Below are positions 8,302 to 17,309 of a DNA stretch of 58,650 nucleotides, one piece after another; the stretch's first letter is position 1, and each line of letters starts with the position of its first letter. The DNA is from an uncultured Bacteroides sp. (lineage in GTDB: Bacteria > Bacteroidota > Bacteroidia > Bacteroidales > Bacteroidaceae). The notes under the pieces were generated by a model. That model was given only the letters and a program-made list of their open reading frames with translations. It did no database searches and was not told the DNA's origin. Both the position numbers and the translations under genes were made by a program. The stretch is from assembly GCA_900542985.1 (NCBI GenBank), contig UQPQ01000014.1, positions 1 to 58,650 of the forward strand. The letters run 5' to 3'.

Positions 8302-10110
8302 ATGGAAGCAAATGACACCAATCGCCCCTTAACTGAAGTAAATGCAGACAACATGCCTGAAACTTCGGTTACAACTAACGAAGCTAACAACAATATGGCT
8401 GTACATAACACAAAACGTACAAAAGAAGATATTGTAGCTCGTCTAAAAGAAATCAGTCTGGATCCTTGCAATGCAGACAAACAGGAAATCGACTCACTGA
8501 AACAATCGTTCTATAAAATGCTGCATGCCGAACAGGATGCGGCATATAAGGCGTATATAGAAGCCGGAGGCGCTGCCGAAGACTACACAGTGAAAGCAGA
8601 GCCACTTGAAGGAGCCATGAAAGAAGTAATGGCACAAATCAAAGAAAAAAGAAACAGTATTGCTGCTGAACAGGAGCAGATAAAGGAAGAAAACCTTCAG
8701 AAAAAACTCGCCATTCTGGAGAGAATGAAGGAATTGACCGAAAATCAAGGAGATACCAACAGCATATACAATGAGTTCAAGCAGTTGCAACAGGAATGGA
8801 ACGACATTAAACTGGTACCGGCAAACAAGGCCAATGAATTGTGGAAAAACTACCAGCACTATACCGAGAAGTTCTATGACATGGTGAAGTTGAACAATGA
8901 ATTCAGAGAATACGACTTCAAGAAAAACCTGGAACAGAAAACTTATTTGTGTGAAGCTGCCGAAAAGCTGGCAGAAGCCAATGACCCTGTCTCCGCTTTC
9001 CACCAACTGCAAAAACTTCATCAGGAATTCCGCAACATCGGACCTGTGGCAAAAGAATTGAGAGACAGTATCTGGAAACGATTTAAAGATGCTTCTTCCG
9101 TTGTCAACCGCCGCCATCAGAAACATTTTGAGGAACAAAAAGAAAAAGAGCAGAATAACCTGGATCAGAAAACCGTAATCTGCGAGATTGTGGAAGCAAT
9201 GGAGTATGATACGTTTACTACCTTTGCCGACTGGGAGGAAAAGACACAGGAAATACTGGCATTGCAGGCTAAATGGAAAACCATAGGCTTTGCACCGCAG
9301 AAAATGAACGTCAAGATTTTCGAGCGTTTCCGCGCTGCATGCGACGAGTTCTTCAAACGTAAAGCCGCTTTCTTCAAAGCTGTAAAAGAAGAAATGGCAG
9401 CCAACCTGCAAAAGAAAAGAGAATTGTGCGAAAAGGCAGAAGCCCTGAAAGACAGCACAGACTGGAAAGAAACAGCCGAAATCCTGACTAAACTGCAGAA
9501 GGAATGGAAAACAGTAGGACCGATAGCTAAGAAACATTCGGACGGGGTATGGAAGCGTTTCATCAGTGCATGCGACTATTTCTTTGCCCAGAAAAACAAA
9601 GCGACTTCTTCACAACGTTCGGAAGAAATGGAAAATCTGGAAAAGAAAAAAGGAATCATACGCCAACTGTCCGATCTGGATGCATCGGGAGATACAGATG
9701 AAAACGTATCTGAAGAAATCCGACAACTGATTAAGGAATGGAACAGTGTGGGACACGTACCGTTCAAGGAAAAAGACCGCATCTACAAGGAATTCCACGG
9801 ACTGGTAGACAAACTTTTCGACAAGTTGCATCTTTCGGCTTCGGAAAAGAAACTGAATACGTTTAAATCGGGACTGGGAAAGACCGAAAACCTGTACCGC
9901 GAACGTGAAAAACTGATGCGTAACTACGAAAAGCTGAAAGCTGATATCAAAACTTACGAAAACAATTTGGGTTTCCTCAATTCCAATTCGAAAAAAGGTA
10001 ATTCGCTGGTAGGAGAAATCGGCAAAAAAATTGAACGCCTGAAAGGAGATATGGAACTTATCGTGAAGAAGATACAGGCTATCGATGAAACACTGGCCAA
10101 CGAGAAATAG
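8302..10110 (+). CDS. DUF349 repeat protein (coiled coil)
   Basis: A 602-residue, highly charged cytosolic protein. After a low-complexity N-terminus (about 45 residues, rich in Asn and Thr) come repeated modules of about 75 residues, each with a pattern like LQKEWKTVGPIAKKHSDGVW then F..ACD.FF, which is the DUF349 signature. At least five are visible, at about residues 140-200, 220-280, 290-350, 365-430 and 440-510. The C-terminus is a coiled coil (LYREREKLMRNYEKLK). DUF349 proteins are conserved in Bacteroidetes; their role is not established to my knowledge. It is a monocistronic gene closed by a strong terminator. Confidence 0.92.
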   Translation: MEANDTNRPLTEVNADNMPETSVTTNEANNNMAVHNTKRTKEDIVARLKEISLDPCNADKQEIDSLKQSFYKMLHAEQDAAYKAYIEAGGAAEDYTVKAEPLEGAMKEVMAQIKEKRNSIAAEQEQIKEENLQKKLAILERMKELTENQGDTNSIYNEFKQLQQEWNDIKLVPANKANELWKNYQHYTEKFYDMVKLNNEFREYDFKKNLEQKTYLCEAAEKLAEANDPVSAFHQLQKLHQEFRNIGPVAKELRDSIWKRFKDASSVVNRRHQKHFEEQKEKEQNNLDQKTVICEIVEAMEYDTFTTFADWEEKTQEILALQAKWKTIGFAPQKMNVKIFERFRAACDEFFKRKAAFFKAVKEEMAANLQKKRELCEKAEALKDSTDWKETAEILTKLQKEWKTVGPIAKKHSDGVWKRFISACDYFFAQKNKATSSQRSEEMENLEKKKGIIRQLSDLDASGDTDENVSEEIRQLIKEWNSVGHVPFKEKDRIYKEFHGLVDKLFDKLHLSASEKKLNTFKSGLGKTENLYREREKLMRNYEKLKADIKTYENNLGFLNSNSKKGNSLVGEIGKKIERLKGDMELIVKKIQAIDETLANEK

Positions 10111-10131
10111 TCTGACTCTCATATATCAGTA

Positions 10132-10161
10132 CGGCTTGCCACTGCGGCAAGCCGTTTTTTT
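10132..10161 (+). terminator. Terminator after the DUF349 gene
   Basis: CGGCTTGCC (10132-10140) pairs with GGCAAGCCG (10146-10154) around a 5-nt loop and is followed by seven T. Confidence 0.93.
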
Positions 10162-10209
10162 ATGTCTTGAAGCCGGCGGCAAATAATTCTACCTTTTAAA
10201 GAACAACTA

Positions 10210-10240
10210 TTGCAGAAGAATAAAAAATAACGTATTTTTG
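10210..10240 (+). promoter_or_regulatory. Promoter of frr
   Basis: TTG at 10210-10212, a 20-nt spacer and TATTTTTG at 10233-10240 match the Bacteroides promoter. The predicted leader to the frr ATG is about 45 nt. Confidence 0.75.
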
Positions 10241-10292
10241 TTCGCATAAATCCTTATTTTATAAACTGATAAACTTTAAAAAGAACAACAAT

Positions 10293-10853
10293 ATGGCAGA
10301 TTCTAAAACGATTCTTCAGGAAGCTGAAGAAAAAATGGACATGGCAATTATGTATTTGGACGATGCATTGGCACATATCCGCGCAGGAAAAGCGGACGTA
10401 CGTCTGTTGGACGGTATTCGCGTAGACTCTTACGGAAGCATGGTGCCCATCAACAATGTGGCTGCAGTGACTACTCCTGATGCACGCAGTATTGCCATCA
10501 AACCATGGGACAAAAGCATGTTCCGCGTTATTGAAAAAGCAATTATCGACTCAGAATTAGGTATCATGCCGGAAAACAACGGAGAAATCATCCGTCTGGG
10601 TATTCCTCCTTTGACTGAGGAACGCCGTAAACAGCTGGCAAAACAGTGTAAAGGTGAAGGCGAAACTGCAAAAGTCAGTGTACGTAATGCACGCCGCGAT
10701 GCTATGGATGCACTGAAAAAAGCAGTGAAAGACGGTATGCCGGAAGACGAACAGAAGAACTCTGAAGCCAAACTGCAGAAGGTACACGACAAGTTTATCA
10801 AGCAGATTGACGACATGCTGGCAGCCAAGGACAAAGAAATCATGACTGTATAA
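10293..10853 (+). CDS. frr: Ribosome recycling factor
   Basis: With EF-G it splits post-termination 70S ribosomes. The 186-residue length is standard. The three-helix-bundle signature runs through [22 protein letters not shown] (core RAGKA at about residues 31-35), [16 protein letters not shown] and the basic [14 protein letters not shown] segment, ending in the long helix [18 protein letters not shown]. The start is the only plausible ATG and is preceded by a consensus promoter. Confidence 0.97.
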   Translation: MADSKTILQEAEEKMDMAIMYLDDALAHIRAGKADVRLLDGIRVDSYGSMVPINNVAAVTTPDARSIAIKPWDKSMFRVIEKAIIDSELGIMPENNGEIIRLGIPPLTEERRKQLAKQCKGEGETAKVSVRNARRDAMDALKKAVKDGMPEDEQKNSEAKLQKVHDKFIKQIDDMLAAKDKEIMTV

Positions 10854-10862
10854 TACAAACAA

Positions 10863-10941
10863 GGAAGAATGAAGAATAGAAACCGGAGAATGGACTTGGC
10901 CTGAAAGGCTGGTAATTCTTCCGTTCCATTCTTCATTCTTT
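10863..10941. repeat. Long imperfect hairpin, family D words (GAAGAAT), between frr and rsgA
   Basis: Arms AAGAATGAAGAAT (about 10864-10876) and ATTCTTCATTCTT (about 10927-10939) are exact complements, with weaker pairing inside (GGCCTGAAAGGCTGG near the tip), and a T run follows. It can act as the frr terminator, but its repeated GAAGAAT words give it the same build as the word-based inverted repeats near gmd and cysN. Confidence 0.65.
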
Positions 10942-10975
10942 TTTTTATTTCACTTTTCTAAAAAAACACACAGGT

Positions 10976-11911
10976 TTGAATAAAGGCTTAGTTATAAAAA
11001 ATACCGGAAGCTGGTACTTGGTCAAGACAGAAGACAACCAGTTGATAGAATGCAAGATAAAGGGAAACTTCCGTCTGAAAGGGATCAGAAGCACCAACCC
11101 CATTGCCGTGGGTGACTATGTAAAAATTGCTCCCAATACGGAAGGTACGGCATTTATCACCGAAATAGAAGACCGGAAGAATTACATCATCCGACGGGCT
11201 TCCAACTTGTCGAAACAATCGCATATCATTGCTGCCAATCTGGATCAGTGTCTGCTGATTGTGACCGTAAATTATCCGGAAACATCGACTATCTTCATCG
11301 ACCGCTTTCTGGCATCGGCAGAGGCTTATCGGGTACCGGTAAGTCTGGTGTTCAACAAAGTGGACCGGTATACCGAGGAAGAACAGCATTATCTGGAGGC
11401 TTTAATCAACTTGTATACACACATCGGCTATCCATGCTATCGGGTATCGGCACTGAACCAAACCGGCATTCAGGAACTGAAAGAGAGCCTGGCCGGAAAG
11501 GTCACTCTGTTCTCCGGACATTCGGGAGTAGGAAAATCGACATTGATTAACGCCATCCTACCCGACCAGCAACTGCGAACCGGAGAAATTTCCGAATATC
11601 ACAACAAGGGAATGCATACCACTACTTTCTCCGAAATGTTTCCGGTAGAAGGAGATGGATACATCATCGACACACCGGGTATCAAAGGATTCGGAACGTT
11701 CGACATGAAGGATGAAGAAGTAGGTCATTACTTTAAGGAGATATTCGAAATGTCGGCCCAATGCAAGTATGGAAACTGTACACATCGTCACGAACCGGGA
11801 TGTGCTGTACGTGAAGCCGTAGAAAAACATTATATCAGCGAATCAAGGTATACTTCCTATCTGAATATACTGGAAGATAAAGAGGAAGGGAAATACCGTT
11901 CGGCTTATTAA
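10976..11911 (+). CDS. rsgA: Ribosome small-subunit-dependent GTPase A
   Basis: A circularly permuted GTPase that acts as a 30S maturation checkpoint. Domains in order: OB fold (about residues 1-75), GTPase with the G4 motif N127-K-V-D first, G1 GHSGVGKST (181-189), G3 D232-T-P-G, and a zinc-binding end with C263, C268, H270 and C276. I take the start as TTG at 10976: the OB fold begins immediately after it ([13 protein letters not shown]), no in-frame ATG or GTG lies between the upstream hairpin and this codon, and an AGG precedes it closely. The M28 peptidase gene follows after 25 bases. Confidence 0.95.
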   Translation: MNKGLVIKNTGSWYLVKTEDNQLIECKIKGNFRLKGIRSTNPIAVGDYVKIAPNTEGTAFITEIEDRKNYIIRRASNLSKQSHIIAANLDQCLLIVTVNYPETSTIFIDRFLASAEAYRVPVSLVFNKVDRYTEEEQHYLEALINLYTHIGYPCYRVSALNQTGIQELKESLAGKVTLFSGHSGVGKSTLINAILPDQQLRTGEISEYHNKGMHTTTFSEMFPVEGDGYIIDTPGIKGFGTFDMKDEEVGHYFKEIFEMSAQCKYGNCTHRHEPGCAVREAVEKHYISESRYTSYLNILEDKEEGKYRSAY

Positions 11912-11936
11912 CAAACTTAAAACCAGCCCTATTATC

Positions 11937-12956
11937 ATGACAAAATTCCGCATTTTATTTTTGGCCCTGATTTGTGCCGTATGTGCCCAAATCGATGCCG
12001 CATCGCGCACGCAGTGTGACGCTGAAAAGAAAGGACTTGCCACCATCAATAGAGCCAGCGCCGAAGCTACCATCGGATTTCTTGCTGCCGACGAACTGGA
12101 AGGACGGGAAGCAGGATGGCAAGGAGGACGAATTGCAGGACAGTATATTGCTTCATTGTTGCAGTTGTGGGGAATTGAACCGCTGTTCGACAGTTATTTC
12201 CAGCCGTTTGAAGCTTACCGTGCAGAACGTGCCAAACCCGGACGTCTGCAAGTTCATCCCGACTCGATTGCTGTAATCAAGGCACAACCGGTGCATCAGA
12301 AATATGCCATGCGCAATGTACTGGGGAAAATAGAGGGAAAGAAAAAAGACGAAATTGTAATTGTGGGGGCACATTACGACCACCTGGGATACGATCCGAT
12401 GCTGGACGGAGACAAGATTTACAACGGAGCCGACGACAATGCTTCGGGAGTTTCGGCAGTGCTGCAGATTGCACGTGCCTTTCTGGCTACAGGAGAACAG
12501 CCGGAACGTACCGTGATTTTCGCATTCTGGGACGGAGAAGAAAAAGGATTGCTCGGTTCGAAGTATTTTGCACAGGTTTATCCGGACATCAAGAAGGTGA
12601 AGGGGTATCTGAATTTCGACATGATAGGCCGTAACATGGATGAATCACGTCCGAAGCACGTAGCATTTATGTACACCGAAGCGACTCCGGCTTTCGGCGA
12701 ATGGCTGAAAAAGGATGTAAAACAGTATAACCTGCAACTTGAACCGGATTACCGCCCGTGGGACAACCCTGTGGGAGGAAGTGACAATGCCACTTTTGCA
12801 CGCCTGCAGATTCCTATCATGTGGTATCATACCAACGGACATCCGGATTATCACATGCCGGGTGATGAAGCTTACAAAATCAACTGGGAGAAAGTGGTGG
12901 AAATCAGTAAAGCTTCCTTCCTGGGTGCATGGAAAATGGCCAATCAGAAGTTCTAA
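11937..12956 (+). CDS. Exported M28 family zinc peptidase
   Basis: A 339-residue exported metallopeptidase, probably periplasmic. The signal peptide spans about residues 1-21 (hydrophobic FLALICAVCA core). The M28 fold shows the zinc ligand H146 in GAHYDHLGYD, bridging D166 in GADDNASG, and the catalytic pair E201-E202 in FWDGEEKGLLGS. The downstream histidine ligand is likely the one in HTNGHPDYHMPGD. Such enzymes are aminopeptidases or related to glutaminyl cyclase; the NASG and GEEKGL motifs favour peptidase. Specificity is unknown. It may be cotranscribed with rsgA. Confidence 0.9.
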   Translation: MTKFRILFLALICAVCAQIDAASRTQCDAEKKGLATINRASAEATIGFLAADELEGREAGWQGGRIAGQYIASLLQLWGIEPLFDSYFQPFEAYRAERAKPGRLQVHPDSIAVIKAQPVHQKYAMRNVLGKIEGKKKDEIVIVGAHYDHLGYDPMLDGDKIYNGADDNASGVSAVLQIARAFLATGEQPERTVIFAFWDGEEKGLLGSKYFAQVYPDIKKVKGYLNFDMIGRNMDESRPKHVAFMYTEATPAFGEWLKKDVKQYNLQLEPDYRPWDNPVGGSDNATFARLQIPIMWYHTNGHPDYHMPGDEAYKINWEKVVEISKASFLGAWKMANQKF

Positions 12957-13016
12957 AGACAAACTGTTTTAAATGGAGTAAGGGCTACTCTGCTCCATTT
13001 TATATCTGTATAGTAT

Positions 13017-13052
13017 ATGGGCTTATACGCAGTAACGTATAAGCCCATGTTT
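13017..13052 (+). terminator. Terminator after the M28 peptidase gene
   Basis: ATGGGCTTATACG (13017-13029) pairs perfectly with CGTATAAGCCCAT (13036-13048), followed by GTTTTA. A smaller hairpin (ATGGAG/CTCCAT, about 12973-12998) precedes it. Confidence 0.85.
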
Positions 13053-13133
13053 TATAATATACAGGCTGCAAAGCTCATTCCTACTTAAATACAAAAAATC
13101 ATTAAAAAAATGTTTCTTTATTAAACATTTCCC

Positions 13134-13141
13134 TAAGTTTG
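13134..13141 (+). promoter_or_regulatory. -7 element of the RND efflux operon
   Basis: TAAGTTTG at 13134-13141 fits TAnnTTTG; no clear -33 is seen at the proper distance. It places the transcript start near 13147, which rules out a possible TTG start at 13139 for the adaptor gene. Confidence 0.6.
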
Positions 13142-13186
13142 CTCTCCAAAGTTAAAAATTGGAAACAAATTAGATTTGAAGAACAC

Positions 13187-14263
13187 ATGAACAAAGGTAT
13201 GAAGTGGGGAATCATCATTTGTGTGGGAGCCGGTCTGATTGGGCTGGGTATTCATACTTTTACCCCCAGAGAAAACGAAGAACTGAATAAGATAGAAGAT
13301 GTAAAGCCTCAGGAAAGTAAAAAAGCTTTAAACGTAAACGGACAGATTATAAAACCGCATCTGATAACCGACCAGCTTTTCGTCAGCGGAAAGTTGATGC
13401 CGGACGAAGAAGTAGACCTCTCGTTTGAAGCTTCCGGAAAAATCATAGACATCAATTTTACCGAAGGTAGTTCTGTAAAAAAAGGACAGTTGCTGGCCAA
13501 GGTAAACGACAGCCAGCTTCAGGCACAGCTCGCCCGTCTGGAGGCTCAGATGCCTCTGGCAGAAGACCGGGTATTCCGTCAGAATGCCCTGCTGCAGCGC
13601 GATGCAGTGAGTAAGGAGGCCTACGAACAGGTAAAGACCGAACTCGCCACTCTGCATGCCGACATCGAGAATGTAAAAGCCAGCATTGCCATGACAGAAC
13701 TTCGTGCTCCGTTTGATGGGGTAATCGGTCTGCGCCAGGTAAGTACCGGTGCTTATGCCTCTCCTACTACCGTCATTGCCAAACTGACTAAAATTACGCC
13801 GCTTAAAGTAGAATTTGCCGTACCCGAACGCTATGCACGCCAGATACGGAAAGGTACCAATCTGACTTTCAAAATAGAAGGAAAGTTGGAAGAGTTTAAG
13901 GCTCAGGTATATGCTACCGAATCGAGCATCGACCCCGAGACACATACCCTGACCGTACGTGCCATTTATCCGAACCACAACGGACTTCTGCTTCCGGGAC
14001 GCTATGCCGATGTATCGCTGAAACAGGAAGAAATCAGCGATGCCATTGCCATTCCTTCGGAAGCGATTGTTCCCGAAATGGGTAAAAACAAAGTCTTTGT
14101 ATACCGTTCCGGAAAAGCATATCCTGTAGATGTGGAAATCGGTATCCGTACGGAAGCTGAAATCCAGATTGTAAAAGGCCTTTCTGCCGGCGATACCATT
14201 CTCACTTCCGGAACCTTACAGCTCCGTACCGGAATGCCTGTCACCATTGATCAACTAAACTAA
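13187..14263 (+). CDS. RND efflux periplasmic adaptor subunit
   Basis: Membrane fusion protein joining the RND pump to the outer membrane channel. From the chosen ATG the product is 358 residues: one N-terminal membrane segment (WGIIICVGAGLIGLGI), a short linker, a lipoyl/barrel-sandwich half (SFEASGKIIDINFTEG), an alpha-helical hairpin (SQLQAQLARLEAQMPLAEDR onward), the second lipoyl half (TELRAPFDGVIG), and beta-barrel and membrane-proximal domains (PSEAIVPEMGKNKVFV). The frame is open upstream to a TTG at 13139, but that overlaps the promoter; ATG 13199 is another possible start. The pump gene begins 10 bases after the stop. Confidence 0.94.
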   Translation: MNKGMKWGIIICVGAGLIGLGIHTFTPRENEELNKIEDVKPQESKKALNVNGQIIKPHLITDQLFVSGKLMPDEEVDLSFEASGKIIDINFTEGSSVKKGQLLAKVNDSQLQAQLARLEAQMPLAEDRVFRQNALLQRDAVSKEAYEQVKTELATLHADIENVKASIAMTELRAPFDGVIGLRQVSTGAYASPTTVIAKLTKITPLKVEFAVPERYARQIRKGTNLTFKIEGKLEEFKAQVYATESSIDPETHTLTVRAIYPNHNGLLLPGRYADVSLKQEEISDAIAIPSEAIVPEMGKNKVFVYRSGKAYPVDVEIGIRTEAEIQIVKGLSAGDTILTSGTLQLRTGMPVTIDQLN

Positions 14264-14273
14264 TACCGCAGCC

Positions 14274-17200
14274 ATGAATATATCCGAATTAAGTATTCGC
14301 CGGCCGGTATTGGCTACCGTACTCACCATTATTATCCTGCTCTTCGGTATGATAGGATATACTACTTTGGGGGTACGTGAATACCCGTCGGTAGACAACC
14401 CGATTATCTCCGTGACCTGCAGCTACTCCGGAGCCAATGCAGATGTAATAGAAAACCAGATTACCGAACCGCTGGAACAGAACATCAACGGTATTCCCGG
14501 TATCCGCTCCCTCTCCAGTGTGAGCCAGCAGGGACAGTGCCGTATTACCGTAGAATTTGAACTTTCTGTCGACCTGGAAACCGCTGCCAACGACGTGCGC
14601 GACAAGGTTTCGCGTGCACAGCGTTACTTGCCGCGGGACTGCGACCCTCCTACCGTTTCGAAAGCCGACGCCGACGCCAGTCCGATTCTGATGGTTGCCA
14701 TCCGAAGCGACCGCCGCTCGCTGCTGGAGTTGAGTGAAATAGCTGACCTCACCGTAAAGGAACAGTTGCAGACTATTTCCGATGTAAGTAGTGTATCCAT
14801 CTGGGGGGAGAAACGCTACTCCATGCGTCTGTGGCTCGACCCTACTAAAATGGCAGGCTATGGCATTACTCCCGTCGACATCAAGAATGCCATGGACAAT
14901 GAGAATGTGGAACTCCCTTCGGGCAGTATAGAAGGAAATACCGTAGAACTTACTCTCCGCACCATGGGGCAGATGCATACCGCCAAAGAATTCAACAATG
15001 TAGTGATAAAGGAAGTGGACGGTCAGGTAATCCGCCTCAGCGATGTAGGTTATGCCGAACTGGGTGCTGCCGATATCAAGAGTTACATGAAAATGAACGG
15101 AGTACCGATGGTAGGTGTGGTAGTCATCCCACAGCCGGGAGCCAACCACATTGAAATTGCCGATGCCGTATACCAGCGCATGGAACAGATGCGCAAAGAC
15201 TTGCCCGACGATGTAGACTTCAGTTACGGGTTCGACAATACCAAGTTTATCCGTGCGTCTATTGCCGAAGTAGAAAGCACCGTATACGAAGCCTTTGCAC
15301 TGGTTATCATCATTATCTTCCTGTTCCTGCGCGACTGGCGTGTAACACTGATTCCGTGTATCGTGATTCCGGTATCGCTTATCGGTGCATTCTTTGTGAT
15401 GTATGTGGCCGGATTCTCCATCAACGTACTGACCATGCTGGCGGTAGTACTTTCCGTAGGTCTGGTAGTCGACGATGCCATCGTAATGACGGAAAATATC
15501 TACATCCGCATCGAGAAGGGAATGAAACCCTTCGAAGCCGGAATCGAAGGAGCGAAGGAGATTTTCTTTGCCGTTATCTCTACCACCATCACACTGGTAG
15601 CCGTGTTCCTGCCCATTGTCTTTATGGAAGGTACCAGCGGACGTCTGTTCCGTGAGTTCAGCTTCGTAGTGGCAGGTTCGGTTATCATTTCCTCGTTTGC
15701 CGCACTGACCTTTACTCCGATGCTGGCTACCAAGCTGTTGAAACACCGCGAAAAGCAAAGTTGGTTCTACCGCAAGACCGAACCTTTCTTCGATGGGATG
15801 AACCGGGTATACGGACGCTCGCTGGAGGCTTTTCTAAGAAAGAGAATCATTGCCATTCCGTTTATTATTCTTACGCTGATACTCATCGGATTCCTGTGGA
15901 ACTACATTCCTTCGGAAATGGCTCCGCTCGAAGACCGCTCTCAAATCAACATCATGACCAAGGCGGCAGAAGGTGCCAGCTACGAATACATCCGCGACTA
16001 TACGGAAGACATCAATGCACTGGTCGACTCGCTGGTGCCCGATGCAGCAGCAGTCACTGCCCGTGTATCGAGCGGTAGCGGAAACATCAGTGTCATACTG
16101 AAAGACATCAAAGACCGCGACTACACCCAGATGGAAGTAGCCGAGAAAATCTCGAAAGCCATCAAGAGCAAGACCAAAGCACGTGCATTTGTACGTCAGC
16201 AGTCTTCTTTTGGCGGACGCCGCAGCAGCATGCCTATCCAGTATGTATTGCAGGCTGTCAGTCTTGAAAAACTGGAAAAGGTATTGCCTGAGTTCCTGAA
16301 CCGCGTATACGACAATCCGGTGTTCCAGATGGCCGATGTAGACTTGAAATTCAGTAGTCCGGAAGTACGTGTCCACATCAACCGCGACAAGGCCGGAACC
16401 ATGGGAGTGAACGTACGCGACATTGCCTCTACCCTGCAATACGGATTGAGCGGCCAGCGTATGGGGTATTTCTACATGAACGGCAAGCAATACGAAATAT
16501 TGGGACAGATCAACCGCCAGCAGCGTAACCAGCCGGCACACATCAAGTCTATCTATATCCGGAGCGACAAGGGAGAAATGATTCAGCTGGATAACCTGGT
16601 GGAATTTGTAGAATCGATTACTCCGCCCAAGCTGTATCACTACAACCGTTTCCTGTCGGCCACGATTTCTGCCGGACTGGCCGAAGGCAAGACCATTGGC
16701 GAAGGTTTGGATGAGATGGATAAAATTGCTTCGGAAGTACTGGACGATACCTTCCGTACCGCCCTCTCCGGCGACTCGAAAGATTATCGCGAAAGTTCTT
16801 CGAGCCTGATGTTTGCCTTCATTCTGGCACTGATTCTGATTTACCTGATTCTGGCTGCCCAGTTCGAAAGCTTCAAAGACCCGTTCATCATCATGCTTAC
16901 CGTACCGCTGGCTATTGCAGGAGCCTTGGTTTTCATGTATTTCAACGACATTACCATGAACATCTTCAGCCAGATTGGTATCATCATGCTCATTGGACTG
17001 GTAGCCAAGAACGGTATCTTGATTGTGGAATTTGCCAACCAGAAACAGGAAAACGGAGAAGACAAGATGACTGCCATACGCGATGCCGCCTTGCAGCGTC
17101 TGCGTCCTATCCTGATGACCAGTGCGTCTACCATCCTGGGACTTATTCCGCTGGCTTATGCAACCGGAGAAGGTGCCAACCAGCGTATTGCCATGGGTAT

Positions 17201-17309
17201 TGCCGTGGTGGGAGGTATGCTGGTTTCTACTTTCCTCACCATGTATATCGTACCGGCCATTTATTCGTATATATCTACTAACCGAAGCAAAAAAATCAAG
17301 AAGGCATGA
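14274..17309 (+). CDS. RND multidrug efflux pump (HAE-1 family permease)
   Basis: Proton-driven inner-membrane pump exporting drugs or other amphiphiles. The 1011-residue product shows the HAE-1 layout: TM1 after ISELSIRRPVLATVLTI, a large periplasmic loop (about 35-330), TM2-6 including the proton-relay Asp pair in SVGLVVDDAIVMTENIY (about residue 400), a second periplasmic loop (about 550-850), and TM7-12 with GLVAKNGILIVEFAN. Length and motifs are intact. It sits in an adaptor-pump-TolC operon with close spacing. The substrate cannot be read from the sequence; no local regulator gene is present. Confidence 0.96.
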   Translation: MNISELSIRRPVLATVLTIIILLFGMIGYTTLGVREYPSVDNPIISVTCSYSGANADVIENQITEPLEQNINGIPGIRSLSSVSQQGQCRITVEFELSVDLETAANDVRDKVSRAQRYLPRDCDPPTVSKADADASPILMVAIRSDRRSLLELSEIADLTVKEQLQTISDVSSVSIWGEKRYSMRLWLDPTKMAGYGITPVDIKNAMDNENVELPSGSIEGNTVELTLRTMGQMHTAKEFNNVVIKEVDGQVIRLSDVGYAELGAADIKSYMKMNGVPMVGVVVIPQPGANHIEIADAVYQRMEQMRKDLPDDVDFSYGFDNTKFIRASIAEVESTVYEAFALVIIIIFLFLRDWRVTLIPCIVIPVSLIGAFFVMYVAGFSINVLTMLAVVLSVGLVVDDAIVMTENIYIRIEKGMKPFEAGIEGAKEIFFAVISTTITLVAVFLPIVFMEGTSGRLFREFSFVVAGSVIISSFAALTFTPMLATKLLKHREKQSWFYRKTEPFFDGMNRVYGRSLEAFLRKRIIAIPFIILTLILIGFLWNYIPSEMAPLEDRSQINIMTKAAEGASYEYIRDYTEDINALVDSLVPDAAAVTARVSSGSGNISVILKDIKDRDYTQMEVAEKISKAIKSKTKARAFVRQQSSFGGRRSSMPIQYVLQAVSLEKLEKVLPEFLNRVYDNPVFQMADVDLKFSSPEVRVHINRDKAGTMGVNVRDIASTLQYGLSGQRMGYFYMNGKQYEILGQINRQQRNQPAHIKSIYIRSDKGEMIQLDNLVEFVESITPPKLYHYNRFLSATISAGLAEGKTIGEGLDEMDKIASEVLDDTFRTALSGDSKDYRESSSSLMFAFILALILIYLILAAQFESFKDPFIIMLTVPLAIAGALVFMYFNDITMNIFSQIGIIMLIGLVAKNGILIVEFANQKQENGEDKMTAIRDAALQRLRPILMTSASTILGLIPLAYATGEGANQRIAMGIAVVGGMLVSTFLTMYIVPAIYSYISTNRSKKIKKA

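Noticed and set aside
13139..13186. TTG start giving 16 more residues on the RND adaptor
   Set aside because: The TTG overlaps the -7 element TAAGTTTG, so it would not be transcribed from that promoter.
14289..15758. A long open frame (about 489 codons) antisense to the RND pump gene
   Set aside because: It is a by-product of codon bias in the pump gene; its translation is low-complexity, His/Gly/Asp-rich and has no domain. Similar antisense frames over gmd, mgtE, alaS and others were rejected for the same reason.
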